The notes beneath the pieces are model-generated. The model did not search any database. It was not told the origin of the DNA and saw only the letters and a program-made list of their open reading frames with translations. Of a stretch of 64,000 nt of DNA, positions 16,429-24,693 are shown in pieces; positions within the stretch are counted from its first letter, which is position 1, and each line of letters opens with the position of its first letter. Both the position numbers and the translations under genes were made by a program. This DNA is from Fictibacillus terranigra (lineage in GTDB: Bacteria; Bacillota; Bacilli; Bacillales; Fictibacillaceae), in contig NZ_JAUHLN010000002.1 in the NCBI RefSeq assembly GCF_030412265.1, positions 186,001-250,000 of the forward strand, read 5' to 3'.

Positions 16429-18857
16429 CAGATGGTCACCTCTTTATGATTATTTTCTTTCGCTTCATTCAGCAAAGTCCATATTCGGTTGGGACTCAGC
16501 GGCAGGGTATCAATCGCCACATTATACGGAGAAAGGGCATCACTGACTGCATTGGCGACTGCAACTGGAGCACTCATTGTGTTACCTTCTCCAAGTCCTT
16601 TAGCTCCGAGTGGAGTCATAGGTGATGGCGTTTCAATATGCTTGATCGTGACGTTTGGAATTTCAGGAGCCGTCGGACACAAATAGTCCATAAATGAACC
16701 AGTAAGCAGCTGTCCTTTATTGTCATACACGAGCTCTTCAAAGAGCGCTCCTCCCAAGCCGTGTGCGAGTCCGCCAAATATCTGTCCATCCACGATAAGA
16801 GGATTGAGCAGTTTCCCGGCATCATGGATCGTGATATAGTCCAGAATGTTTATCTCCCCTGTTTCAGGGTCAATTTCAACCGTTACTAAATCGGCCACAA
16901 AACCATAGGTTACTGATGAGTTGATGAGGTCATTCTCATCAGGGGGCTCAGCCGCTTTGATAGAATAGTAGTAAGTTTCATAGATTCCAGGCTCCATTCC
17001 CTCCGGAAGGGATAAGGGATTCCAGTGTGCGGACCCTGCCGCCCTCTTCAGCGCATATTTTTTTGCAGGGTCGCTCTTTACATAAAAAGCACCATTCCTT
17101 AGCTCAAGCTCACTCTCATCCACATTCAGCTGGTGAGAAGCAATCTTCATCAACTTTTCCTTTACCTTGTTCGCTGCATAAAACACAGCACTTGATCCTA
17201 ATGAGGCAAAGCGGCTGGAATAGCTGCCGGATGCAATGGACCATGCGCTTGTGGAAGTATCCAGCTCTGCGACAACCTTGATTTTGTCCGATGGTATGCT
17301 TAAAACCTCCGAAACAATCTGTGCTGCCACGGTCTCATGCCCCTGGCCTGAGGGAGTCGTACTGATCCTAACGTTAACGCTTCCCATCGGATCCATGGAA
17401 ACGGTCGCTGCTTCTGAACATCCTGATTTCGGCAGTGATTTCGCACGTTCTTCAGGAGTTAAAGCAACGGTGATATACCCCATATTGGAACCAGACGGCT
17501 CTACGATACAGGCAAGTCCGACACCGAATATTTTTCCGTCCTTTCTTGCTTCCTCTTGTTTTTTGCGGAACTCCTCATATTTTCCGGTCTCCAGCGCAAG
17601 CTCGAACCCCTTGATATAATCGCCGCTGTCATATAGACCTCCCGAAGCCGTCTTGTAAGGAAACTGATCCTTTTGAATAAGATTCCTGCGTATCACATCA
17701 GCTGGATCTAAATTCAGCTCGAACGCAATCTTCTGCATGATCCGCTCCAGCGGAAAATACAGCTCCTGGCCCCCATAGCCTCTGATTAAACCGGTTGGAA
17801 GCTTGTTGGTCATGATCGCGTACGCATCAATATGAAGATTTGGAATATCATAGGCACCTGTTGAATTGGCATGCGTACGATACAAACAGGCCGGTTCCGG
17901 AGCCCGGATGTAGGCACCGACATTGTCAATCATTTTCATTCGTAAACCGGTAACTTTTCCATCCTTTTTCACCGCTGCTTCAATGTAGGTGACCCTGTCC
18001 GTTCCACTGGAGCTTGCCGACAAATGCTCCTGCCGATCTTCAATCCACTTTACCGGACAACCGGCAATTCGGCTCGCTACGGACAGTAGAACCATATACG
18101 GAAATGTTCCAGCTTTTATTCCATAGCTTCCGCCGATATCTTTTGGAACAATGATTCTCAGCTTGTTGCTTGGAATTTTCAGCGCTTGAGCCATAATGGC
18201 CTGAATAACAAAAGGTCCGTGAAAGTTAGCGTGAACTGTATATTGTTTTTCACTTGATTCATAATGAGCGATAATACCGTAGGTCTCCACAGGCGTCGCC
18301 GTATATTTCGGAAAAAGATATTTATGTTTAATGATGGCATCCGCTTCTTCAAACGCCTGATCCACTTCACCGTAATTAAACGTACGGTGATTGGCTATGT
18401 TGGAGCCGACATTTTCATGAAGGACTGGTGCATCCTTCTCCAGAGATCCTTCAATGTCAACAACAGGAGGAAGGGTTTCGTATTTTACTTTAATAAGTTC
18501 CATTGCATCCTCTGCAATATAGCGGCTTTTCGCAATCACGACCGCCACAGGCTCACCAACATACCTGACTTTATCGATAGCAATGGGATAGTATTGCACC
18601 GGAGCGCTGACACCTACACTAAATGGCTCGAGATACTCTTTCACTTGTTCACCGGTAATCACCGCTTTTACTCCTGCCATTTTCTCAGCCTCAGCCGTAT
18701 CAATCGACACAATTTTTGCATGCGGACTCGAACTCCTTAAAATGGCGGCCTGAAACGTCTGAGAGGGTGTACCGATGTCATCGATATATTTGCCCTGTCC
18801 GGTTAAAAGTCTCATGTCCTCTACCCTCGTGACCGCTTTCCCAATAACCTTGTCCAT
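16428..18857 (-). CDS. Molybdopterin-binding large subunit of a xanthine/CO dehydrogenase-family hydroxylase
   Basis: Catalytic subunit of 809 residues that would carry the Mo-molybdopterin-cytosine-dinucleotide. It begins IGKAVTRVEDMRLLTGQGKY as in CoxL/XdhA proteins, and ends with the active-site glutamate motif GAKGLGEGNTMSAP. At the position where CO dehydrogenases have the AYxCSFR or AYRGAGR loop this protein has IRGYGGQE, so it is not a form I CO dehydrogenase and probably hydroxylates an organic substrate. A molybdopterin contact segment DIGGSYGIK is also present. Upstream neighbours encode the maturation proteins, downstream ones the electron-transfer subunits. Confidence 0.9.
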   Translation of the reverse strand: MDKVIGKAVTRVEDMRLLTGQGKYIDDIGTPSQTFQAAILRSSSPHAKIVSIDTAEAEKMAGVKAVITGEQVKEYLEPFSVGVSAPVQYYPIAIDKVRYVGEPVAVVIAKSRYIAEDAMELIKVKYETLPPVVDIEGSLEKDAPVLHENVGSNIANHRTFNYGEVDQAFEEADAIIKHKYLFPKYTATPVETYGIIAHYESSEKQYTVHANFHGPFVIQAIMAQALKIPSNKLRIIVPKDIGGSYGIKAGTFPYMVLLSVASRIAGCPVKWIEDRQEHLSASSSGTDRVTYIEAAVKKDGKVTGLRMKMIDNVGAYIRAPEPACLYRTHANSTGAYDIPNLHIDAYAIMTNKLPTGLIRGYGGQELYFPLERIMQKIAFELNLDPADVIRRNLIQKDQFPYKTASGGLYDSGDYIKGFELALETGKYEEFRKKQEEARKDGKIFGVGLACIVEPSGSNMGYITVALTPEERAKSLPKSGCSEAATVSMDPMGSVNVRISTTPSGQGHETVAAQIVSEVLSIPSDKIKVVAELDTSTSAWSIASGSYSSRFASLGSSAVFYAANKVKEKLMKIASHQLNVDESELELRNGAFYVKSDPAKKYALKRAAGSAHWNPLSLPEGMEPGIYETYYYSIKAAEPPDENDLINSSVTYGFVADLVTVEIDPETGEINILDYITIHDAGKLLNPLIVDGQIFGGLAHGLGGALFEELVYDNKGQLLTGSFMDYLCPTAPEIPNVTIKHIETPSPMTPLGAKGLGEGNTMSAPVAVANAVSDALSPYNVAIDTLPLSPNRIWTLLNEAKENNHKEVTI

Positions 18858-19469
18858 TTAAGAGACCTCCCTTCTCAAAAGCTTTTTAAAGTCTGCCATT
18901 GTATCAATATCAAAAGGATAGTTTCTTCCCATTTCAACGATCTTTACTTCATCCGTATACTTTTTCACTAAATCCCGTCCGCCTTTGTCACCTTTGATTT
19001 CTAGCAGCCTGTTAAACATTTTCCGGTGAAACAGGACAGGGTGTCCTCTTTTGCCAAAATAAGAGGATTGATACACAGAATGACTGTGGTCAGCATGGGA
19101 TTCTTCCAACAGCAGGTTGATCTCCCGGGAGGAAATCAGGGGCTGATCTCCTAACAGAAAAATGGCCGCTTCCGCCTCAGCAGGCAAAACATAAAGGCCT
19201 GATTTTACAGAAGCTGATAACCCTTGGTTTGATTGATAATTCAAAAAAATTTTATTCACTCCTGCCATCGTCGCCTCGGCGAGTAGACCATCCACATCTG
19301 GGTTAATCACGACTGCAACACCATCGACGTCGGAGTCTACTGCCGCTTCTATCACATGCTGTATCAGTGTTTTCCCTTGATGGCGCAGCATCATTTTAGG
19401 CGTACCCATCCGCTCAGAGCTGCCGGCTCCCAGTATGATTGCCCACGTTTCCCTCTTTTCAGCTAAAAT
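18858..19469 (-). CDS. MocA-type molybdenum cofactor cytidylyltransferase
   Basis: NTP-transferase-fold protein of 203 residues, expected to convert Mo-molybdopterin to the cytosine dinucleotide form for the adjacent hydroxylase. The nucleotide-binding loop LGAGSSERMGTPKMM and the later LGDQPLIS are present. The first ATG (19409) would delete the front of that loop. Reading upstream, the only codon placed well after a ribosome site (AGGTGA, 7 bases) is an ATT at 19469, giving MLAEKRETWAIILGAG and a 7-base overlap with the xdhC stop. I therefore propose a rare ATT start; a frameshift or sequence error is the alternative. Sits directly upstream of the large subunit. Confidence 0.8.
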   Translation of the reverse strand: MLAEKRETWAIILGAGSSERMGTPKMMLRHQGKTLIQHVIEAAVDSDVDGVAVVINPDVDGLLAEATMAGVNKIFLNYQSNQGLSASVKSGLYVLPAEAEAAIFLLGDQPLISSREINLLLEESHADHSHSVYQSSYFGKRGHPVLFHRKMFNRLLEIKGDKGGRDLVKKYTDEVKIVEMGRNYPFDIDTMADFKKLLRREVS

Positions 19470-20533
19470 GCCAGTTCACCTACTTTCGTTTGCAGGTACT
19501 TTGTAAAACTTGTCTTTTTCATAACCTGAAGGGATTGTCCGCTCCCCTTCCCTCGATGTACCATTACCATTTCAGCAAGGATACTGAGTGCGATTTCTTC
19601 AGGTGTTTTTGCTCCAATGTCAAGCCCTATTGGACTATAAAGCCTGGAGAGCCGGTCCTCATGAAACTTCTTGCCAAGCCTGTCCATCAGCTCGTACGTT
19701 CGTTTGTTTGGTCCAAGGACTCCAATATACGCAGCATCTGTTTCAAGGATGTGCTCAAGCAACAGAAGGTCCTGATCAAAATGATGAGTCATGGTCACCA
19801 CAAAAGAATGGTTTCCTATTTCTGGATCTTGCCATTTTCCTTTTGGAACGCATAGCAGTTGATCCGCCTGGGGAAAATTCTGTGTGTTCACAAAAGACGG
19901 ACGGTGATCAATGATGGTGATGTGCCAATTCAATTGCTTTGCACCGTTCACGAGTGGTACTGCATCTGGCCCTGCTCCGAATAACGTCAACCTCGGGGAA
20001 GGTGTGATTTTTTCTGTAAAAACGAGGACCTTTTCATTCTCATAAGCAACTGTGTCAAGCCCTGATTTCACGTGATCCATATTAGGTGCTACCACCCATT
20101 TTTTCCCTTTTAAAGAGGGCGTTTCTGCTTCGATGATTGTCCTCAAGATGGTTTCATGGTTAAGGGCGCTTTCATAGAGTTCTAGAGTGCGTTCTGTGTT
20201 TTCTCTAAGCTTTACGGGGTCAAACGGTTCCAAAAGAATATCGATCGATCCGTTGCAGCCAAGGCCAAGCCCCCAAAGATCATCGCCTTTGTCTCGAAAA
20301 TCATAGGCCAGCGTTTTGCAGGAAGAGTGATCCAGAACTTCCCGGGCGTGTTCCGCCAAATCGCCTTCCACACATCCTCCGCTCAATAAGCCTGTCAGCT
20401 TTCCGTCTTCTGCCCAAAAACATTTGGTGCCTTCCTTTTGATAGGTCGACCCTTCAGTACGAATAATCGTACCGAGAACTCCCCGAATGCCATTTTCAGC
20501 ACATCGATTCATTTCGCGATAGATAGGAAGCAT
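19463..20533 (-). CDS. XdhC-family molybdenum hydroxylase maturation factor
   Basis: XdhC/CoxI proteins bind molybdenum cofactor, promote its sulfuration and insert it into xanthine-dehydrogenase-type enzymes. The 356-residue protein has the N-terminal XdhC/CoxI domain (TEGSTYQKEG, LSGGCVEGDL, LGLGCNGSIDILLEP) and a C-terminal Rossmann domain (LTLFGAGPDAVPLV, YIGVLGPNKRTYEL). The ATG directly follows the stop of the response-regulator gene and has a GGAGG site. Its place between regulator and cytidylyltransferase supports a dedicated maturation role. Confidence 0.92.
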   Translation of the reverse strand: MLPIYREMNRCAENGIRGVLGTIIRTEGSTYQKEGTKCFWAEDGKLTGLLSGGCVEGDLAEHAREVLDHSSCKTLAYDFRDKGDDLWGLGLGCNGSIDILLEPFDPVKLRENTERTLELYESALNHETILRTIIEAETPSLKGKKWVVAPNMDHVKSGLDTVAYENEKVLVFTEKITPSPRLTLFGAGPDAVPLVNGAKQLNWHITIIDHRPSFVNTQNFPQADQLLCVPKGKWQDPEIGNHSFVVTMTHHFDQDLLLLEHILETDAAYIGVLGPNKRTYELMDRLGKKFHEDRLSRLYSPIGLDIGAKTPEEIALSILAEMVMVHRGKGSGQSLQVMKKTSFTKYLQTKVGELAF

Positions 20534-21322
20534 TTAAGCACCTCCTGCTGATATAGTGAAGCCCGGTTCTGCTTCTAAATGAAATTGCTCACGGTATTCG
20601 CTCGGTGTAATTCCCAGCTGCTTTTTAAATGTGGTGGCAAAGTATCCTGAATTAGCAAACCCAGAATTATTGGCGATGACTTCGATAGGCAGTGAAGACA
20701 TTCGCAATAGTGCTTTTGCCTTTTGTACTCTGACAAAAGACAGGTATTCAACAAAGGTCATTCCAGTATCTTCTTTAAACATTTTGCTGAAATAAGAGGG
20801 GCTCAAATAAACTTTGTCCGCGAGACCCTTTAGGGTCAGCGGCTCACTGTAATAGAGTTGCATATATTGGATAGCGCTCCCGATCGGATTTTTTAGGTCT
20901 GCTGTGAAATAATCTTCACCTGTTTTCATCACACGGTTCACACTTTTTCCAAGGACCGGGATCAGAACTCTGTCCAGCGTTTCAATCAATTCATTTTTAG
21001 AAAGCGGTTTCAATAGATACCCTAAAAATCCAGCATTAATAGATGACTGAACAAGTTCAAACATCTTTAACTGGGTAATCACGATGATGGGGAGATCAGG
21101 ATACAGTTGAAGGGCTGTTTTGCCAAAGGCCATACCATCCATGTCGGGCAAAGAAAGATCAATCATCAGTGCACTTGGCTTACTTTGTTTCAGAAGCAGC
21201 ATCCCCCGGTTAGCCGTGCTCGATTCATAGATAGATAGGAAGCTGTATTTGCTTTCTGTTATTAACGAGCAGACTTCCTTGCGGCTTTGTTTATCATTAT
21301 CGACAATGAGTAACTCAGACAC
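20534..21322 (-). CDS. Response regulator with AraC-type DNA-binding domain
   Basis: YesN-like transcriptional regulator of 262 residues: receiver domain with D8, D10, phospho-acceptor D55 (MIDLSLPDMDG) and lysine in LLKPLS, followed by an AraC/XylS double helix-turn-helix (LADKVYLSPSYFSKMF and IEVIANNSGFANSGYF). Starts at a GTG after GAGGGGG. No histidine kinase gene is adjacent, so its partner or signal is unknown. It is the first gene of the molybdenum hydroxylase operon and probably activates it. Confidence 0.9.
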   Translation of the reverse strand: MSELLIVDNDKQSRKEVCSLITESKYSFLSIYESSTANRGMLLLKQSKPSALMIDLSLPDMDGMAFGKTALQLYPDLPIIVITQLKMFELVQSSINAGFLGYLLKPLSKNELIETLDRVLIPVLGKSVNRVMKTGEDYFTADLKNPIGSAIQYMQLYYSEPLTLKGLADKVYLSPSYFSKMFKEDTGMTFVEYLSFVRVQKAKALLRMSSLPIEVIANNSGFANSGYFATTFKKQLGITPSEYREQFHLEAEPGFTISAGGA

Positions 21323-21528
21323 TTGTGCCCCCCCTCACATATTTAGGTTAACGCGATAGAGTAAAAAGCAGTTTTAAAATCTGACAATCATTTTTATAAA
21401 ATTTAATTTTCTGATCATTCTCATACTAATGGACATGGTAAACGCCTGGTTCTAATTTCTTGCTTTGGATCTTTTAAAATCTTCTTTAGTATGAAATATA
21501 CAATAAATGTTTATTTCTCGGCTGCACT
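21323..21528 (-). other. Noncoding leader upstream of the hydroxylase operon
   Basis: AT-rich stretch between the GTG at 21322 and the terminator of the next gene. It should contain the operon promoter and the operator of the AraC-type regulator. A weak SigA-like pair (TTGTCA near 21388-21393, TACTCT about 18 bases on) can be drawn but is not convincing. I see no gene here. Confidence 0.3.
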
Positions 21529-21565
21529 TGAAAAAAAGTATCCCAGGTCTTTTCCAGGATACTTT
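21529..21565 (-). terminator. Terminator of the DUF6509-like gene
   Basis: AAAGTATCC and GGATACTTT form a 9-bp stem, with further pairing inside the loop; a run of seven T follows on the minus strand. It lies about 55 bases past the stop at 21620. Confidence 0.75.
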
Positions 21566-21619
21566 GAACGAATTTCCAGTATGATGAACTGGACCTGTTC
21601 TTATATGTTTTTCATCGTT

Positions 21620-21901
21620 TTACTGGACTTGGCTTCGGCAGAATTCTTTAAGTTCTGCCAATTCATCATCTTCTAATTCAAAATCTAAAGGATTGTTTGT
21701 GATTTCTTCGTATACGTGGTATTGGACAATTCGGGACTCTTGAGGCAGCTCAGCATAAATCAGTTTAATATATACGCCATTTTCCATATACAATTCATCA
21801 TCTTCTTCTACTTCAATATGTATGATAAATTCGTATCGGTTCCCCTCGAGGATATTGGTAGGATCCTGCAGCTTTTCAAGTGTATGTCTAATCACATTCA
21901 T
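21620..21901 (-). CDS. Small acidic protein, DUF6509-like
   Basis: Protein of 93 residues, strongly acidic in the C-terminal half (FELEDDELAELKEFC), without signal peptide or membrane segment. The opening HTLEKLQDPTNILEGNRYEF and the segment ELYMENGVYIKLIY resemble Bacillaceae proteins of a domain of unknown function that I remember as DUF6509; I am moderately sure of that label. GGAGG ribosome site precedes the ATG. Own terminator; no operon partner. Function unknown. Confidence 0.7.
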   Translation of the reverse strand: MNVIRHTLEKLQDPTNILEGNRYEFIIHIEVEEDDELYMENGVYIKLIYAELPQESRIVQYHVYEEITNNPLDFELEDDELAELKEFCRSQVQ

Positions 21902-21985
21902 AACAACATGTACCTCCTTATGGTGTATACCTTATTATACCCTTGGAAAGCCAAAGAACAACAAACGAAGAATTTTGTGTTCCTC

Positions 21986-23233
21986 TTACTCTCGTATTTG
22001 TCCCTTTCCTTTAATGATATATTTACTTGAGCTTAAGGCGGGTAACCCCATAGGCCCCCGTGCGTGAAGCTTTTGTGTACTGATGCCGATCTCAGCGCCA
22101 AATCCGAATTCGAAACCATCCGTGAATCTGGTTGAGGCGTTATGATAAAGAGCAGCAGCATCAACCAATTGAAAAAAGGATCTTACATTCTCTTCGGATT
22201 CTGTGATAATGGCTTCGGAATGCTTGGAACCGTATTGGTTGATATGCTCAATGGCTTCCGTTGTGCCTCGAACGGTTTTTATCGCTAAAATATAATTTAA
22301 GTATTCGGTTTGCCAGTCTTCCTCAGTCGCAAGGAACAGAGATGGAAAGAGCTCGTGAATGTTCTGGTCCACTCGCAGCTCGACCCCTCTCTCAATGAGG
22401 ATTTCCACCAGCTCCTTGATGTGTTCTTTTGCCCAGGCTTCTTCCACAAGTACCGTTTCTATTGAATTGCAAACCGAAGGGCGCTGTGTTTTGGCGTTGA
22501 GAACAATGTCGATCGCCATTTGTGGATCTGCACTTTCATCGATAAACACGTGGCAGTTCCCTGCACCTGTTTCTAGAACAGGGACAGAAGCATGCTCCAC
22601 GACCGCTTGGATTAATGCCTTGCCGCCCCGGGGAATCAAAACATCAAGATACTCATTCAGTTTAAACAACTGTGCCGCTGTGTCGCGGCTCGTATCTTCG
22701 ATTAATTGAACAGAATCCGTTGGGAGGTCACTTTTCTCCAGTGCCTTGTGGATAACAGAGACTAACGCTTTGTTTGAATGGATAGCGGATGAACTCCCTC
22801 TAAGCAGGACTGCGTTTCCCGTCTTTAAGCAAAGACTGGAGGCATCGACTGTTACATTGGGCCTTGCTTCATAAATCATCCCGATGACTCCTAGAGGTAC
22901 AGTTACCTTTTCAATCATGAGTCCATTGGGACGTTTCAATGTTTCCAGCACGTTTCCTGTTGGATCCGGTAAAAAGGTTAGTTGTTCGAGTGCTTCAGCC
23001 ATGTCTTTAATCCTTTGTTCATTAAGTATCAGACGGTCAACTAAGGAATCGTGTAAACCGGCAGCCTGGGCATGCTCGATATCTCTTTTATTTTCCTGCA
23101 AGATATAAGGTGTGTCTTGGATCAACTGGTCCGCAATAAACTGTAACGCCTGATTTTTTTGTGAAATACTCTTCGTGATGAGATCAGTGACCGCTCTTTT
23201 TGCTTTTTTCGCTTTGGTTATTAATTCACTCAT
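21986..23233 (-). CDS. proA: Glutamate-5-semialdehyde dehydrogenase ProA
   Basis: Second enzyme of proline synthesis: NADPH-dependent reduction of glutamyl-5-phosphate to glutamate-5-semialdehyde. The 415-residue protein shows [31 protein letters not shown] and the catalytic cysteine region [12 protein letters not shown]. The start is the ATG at 23233, 8 bases after AAAGGAG, overlapping the proB stop by four bases (ATGA), so it is translationally coupled to proB and controlled by the same T-box. Confidence 0.97.
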   Translation of the reverse strand: MSELITKAKKAKRAVTDLITKSISQKNQALQFIADQLIQDTPYILQENKRDIEHAQAAGLHDSLVDRLILNEQRIKDMAEALEQLTFLPDPTGNVLETLKRPNGLMIEKVTVPLGVIGMIYEARPNVTVDASSLCLKTGNAVLLRGSSSAIHSNKALVSVIHKALEKSDLPTDSVQLIEDTSRDTAAQLFKLNEYLDVLIPRGGKALIQAVVEHASVPVLETGAGNCHVFIDESADPQMAIDIVLNAKTQRPSVCNSIETVLVEEAWAKEHIKELVEILIERGVELRVDQNIHELFPSLFLATEEDWQTEYLNYILAIKTVRGTTEAIEHINQYGSKHSEAIITESEENVRSFFQLVDAAALYHNASTRFTDGFEFGFGAEIGISTQKLHARGPMGLPALSSSKYIIKGKGQIRE

Positions 23234-24354
23234 ACCATTCTCTCCTTTATCATGGACAACCATCTGTTGCGATGAACAACTTCAGGATGCATATTATTTG
23301 TCTTTTCCATTGCTTCCTGACTCGTTAATCCCTTAACCATTTGTAAGTCTTCAGAAGAGTATTGAACTTGGCCTTTACCAATGACCTCCTGAGCGGAATT
23401 GATGATCTCTACAACATCGCCGGAAGAAAAAACGCCTTTGATATCCAGGATTCCTGCAGGAAGCAAACTTTTTCCTTCATGCTGGATGGCCGTAGCTGCT
23501 CCTTCGTCAATTTCTATCACTCCGCTGATGGGAGAATGAAAAGCCATCCATTGTTTTTGTGTTTTTAATGCGGTTGCAGGGGAGTTACCGATATACGTGC
23601 CGTCCCCATTCCCATCTAAAATATCAAGCAGTTTTTCCTTGTTTGATCCTGTACCCACAAAGATGTTTACCCCTAAAGACAGAGCGGTTCTTGCAGCCAG
23701 GAGTTTTGATTTCATGCCTCCTGTACCAAATTTAGATGCTGATGCCATGTTCGTCATCCGGATATGGTCATCTGTGATCTCGGATAGAAAATCATATCGA
23801 TGCGCTGTTGGAACGGTTCGCGGATCTTGATCATACAGTCCATTGATATCCGTTAATATCATCAAAAAATCTGCATGTACGAGGCCGCTCACAAGGGCAG
23901 AGAGCATATCATTGTCTCCAAAGGTCAATTCATCGATTGCGACGGAATCGTTCTCGTTGATGATTGGCAATACGGACCGTTTCAACAGTTCGGATAACGT
24001 GGCATAGGCGTTGCTGTACTGCGCTTTTTTATAAAAATCACTTCGGGTTAAGAGCAGTTGGGCCACTATGATCCCATGCTTTTTAAATCCTTCACTGTAG
24101 GCTTGAATCAGCAAACCCTGTCCCACAGCGGCGGCGGCTTGTTTGCCTGCGGTTGTCACCGGACGAGTGGGATAGCCTAAATCGGTAAACCCGGCTGACA
24201 CCGCTCCAGAGGAAATCAAAATCACTTCATGACCCCTTTTTCTTAATTCTGCGATTGCGGTGACATGTTCGGTAAGTTTACTCTTGCTCAGCCCTCCGTT
24301 CTTGTTTGTGAGTGAACTGCTTCCTATTTTAACTACAATCCTTTTCTTGCTCAT
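23230..24354 (-). CDS. proB: Glutamate 5-kinase ProB
   Basis: First enzyme of proline synthesis, phosphorylating glutamate with ATP. The 374-residue protein has an amino-acid kinase domain ([43 protein letters not shown]) and a C-terminal PUA domain (about residues 280-365, beginning [14 protein letters not shown]). GGAAGGAG precedes the ATG. A proline T-box leader lies directly upstream, so expression should rise when tRNA-Pro is uncharged, instead of, or in addition to, feedback inhibition. Confidence 0.97.
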   Translation of the reverse strand: MSKKRIVVKIGSSSLTNKNGGLSKSKLTEHVTAIAELRKRGHEVILISSGAVSAGFTDLGYPTRPVTTAGKQAAAAVGQGLLIQAYSEGFKKHGIIVAQLLLTRSDFYKKAQYSNAYATLSELLKRSVLPIINENDSVAIDELTFGDNDMLSALVSGLVHADFLMILTDINGLYDQDPRTVPTAHRYDFLSEITDDHIRMTNMASASKFGTGGMKSKLLAARTALSLGVNIFVGTGSNKEKLLDILDGNGDGTYIGNSPATALKTQKQWMAFHSPISGVIEIDEGAATAIQHEGKSLLPAGILDIKGVFSSGDVVEIINSAQEVIGKGQVQYSSEDLQMVKGLTSQEAMEKTNNMHPEVVHRNRWLSMIKERMV

Positions 24355-24383
24355 GCATCCACCGCTCCTTCCGATTCATTAAA

Positions 24384-24636
24384 AAAGACCCTTCCCATCC
24401 TTCGAAAAGGACGGAAAGAGTCTGTTATCCGCGGTACCACCTTTATTAGCATCATTATAAACAATGAAGCTCTCTTAACTCCCATAACGCGGGAAACGGT
24501 TAGGTTATTCGCCTAACAGCTCAAGGGGTAGGTTCAATCATTTTAGTACGGTGGAATCTTTCAGCCTGATGAATTCCACTCTCTTTCGCCTAGTTACAGA
24601 TTTACTGGCCCCTATTAACGCACTCATTAATTTTTA
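24384..24636 (-). promoter_or_regulatory. T-box riboswitch (proline) of proBA
   Basis: On the minus strand the leader carries the invariant T-box GGTGGTACCGC (24431-24441), which pairs with the acceptor end of uncharged tRNA. A terminator hairpin follows (GACTCTTTCCGTCC paired with GGATGGGAAGGGTC, then TTTTTT, 24384-24424). Upstream is a Stem I with closing pair AGGGG/CCCCT, a distal hairpin GTGGAAT/ATTCCAC and, in GAACCTA, a CCT proline codon at the specifier position (24530-24532). This fits the downstream proline genes. Confidence 0.92.
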
Positions 24637-24642
24637 AGAATT

Positions 24643-24672
24643 ATTATGCAGTATTATATTCAAAAATGTCAA
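24643..24672 (-). promoter_or_regulatory. SigA promoter of the proBA T-box leader
   Basis: Minus strand: TTGACA (24667-24672), 18-base spacer, CATAAT (24643-24648). The expected transcription start just precedes the T-box leader. Confidence 0.65.
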
Positions 24673-24693
24673 GAAAATTCAGCTTTTTTATCA

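Noticed and set aside
16428-18857. Aerobic CO dehydrogenase large subunit
   Set aside because: The CoxL active-site loop AYxCSFR is missing; the coxG and coxM neighbours occur with many other Mo hydroxylases.
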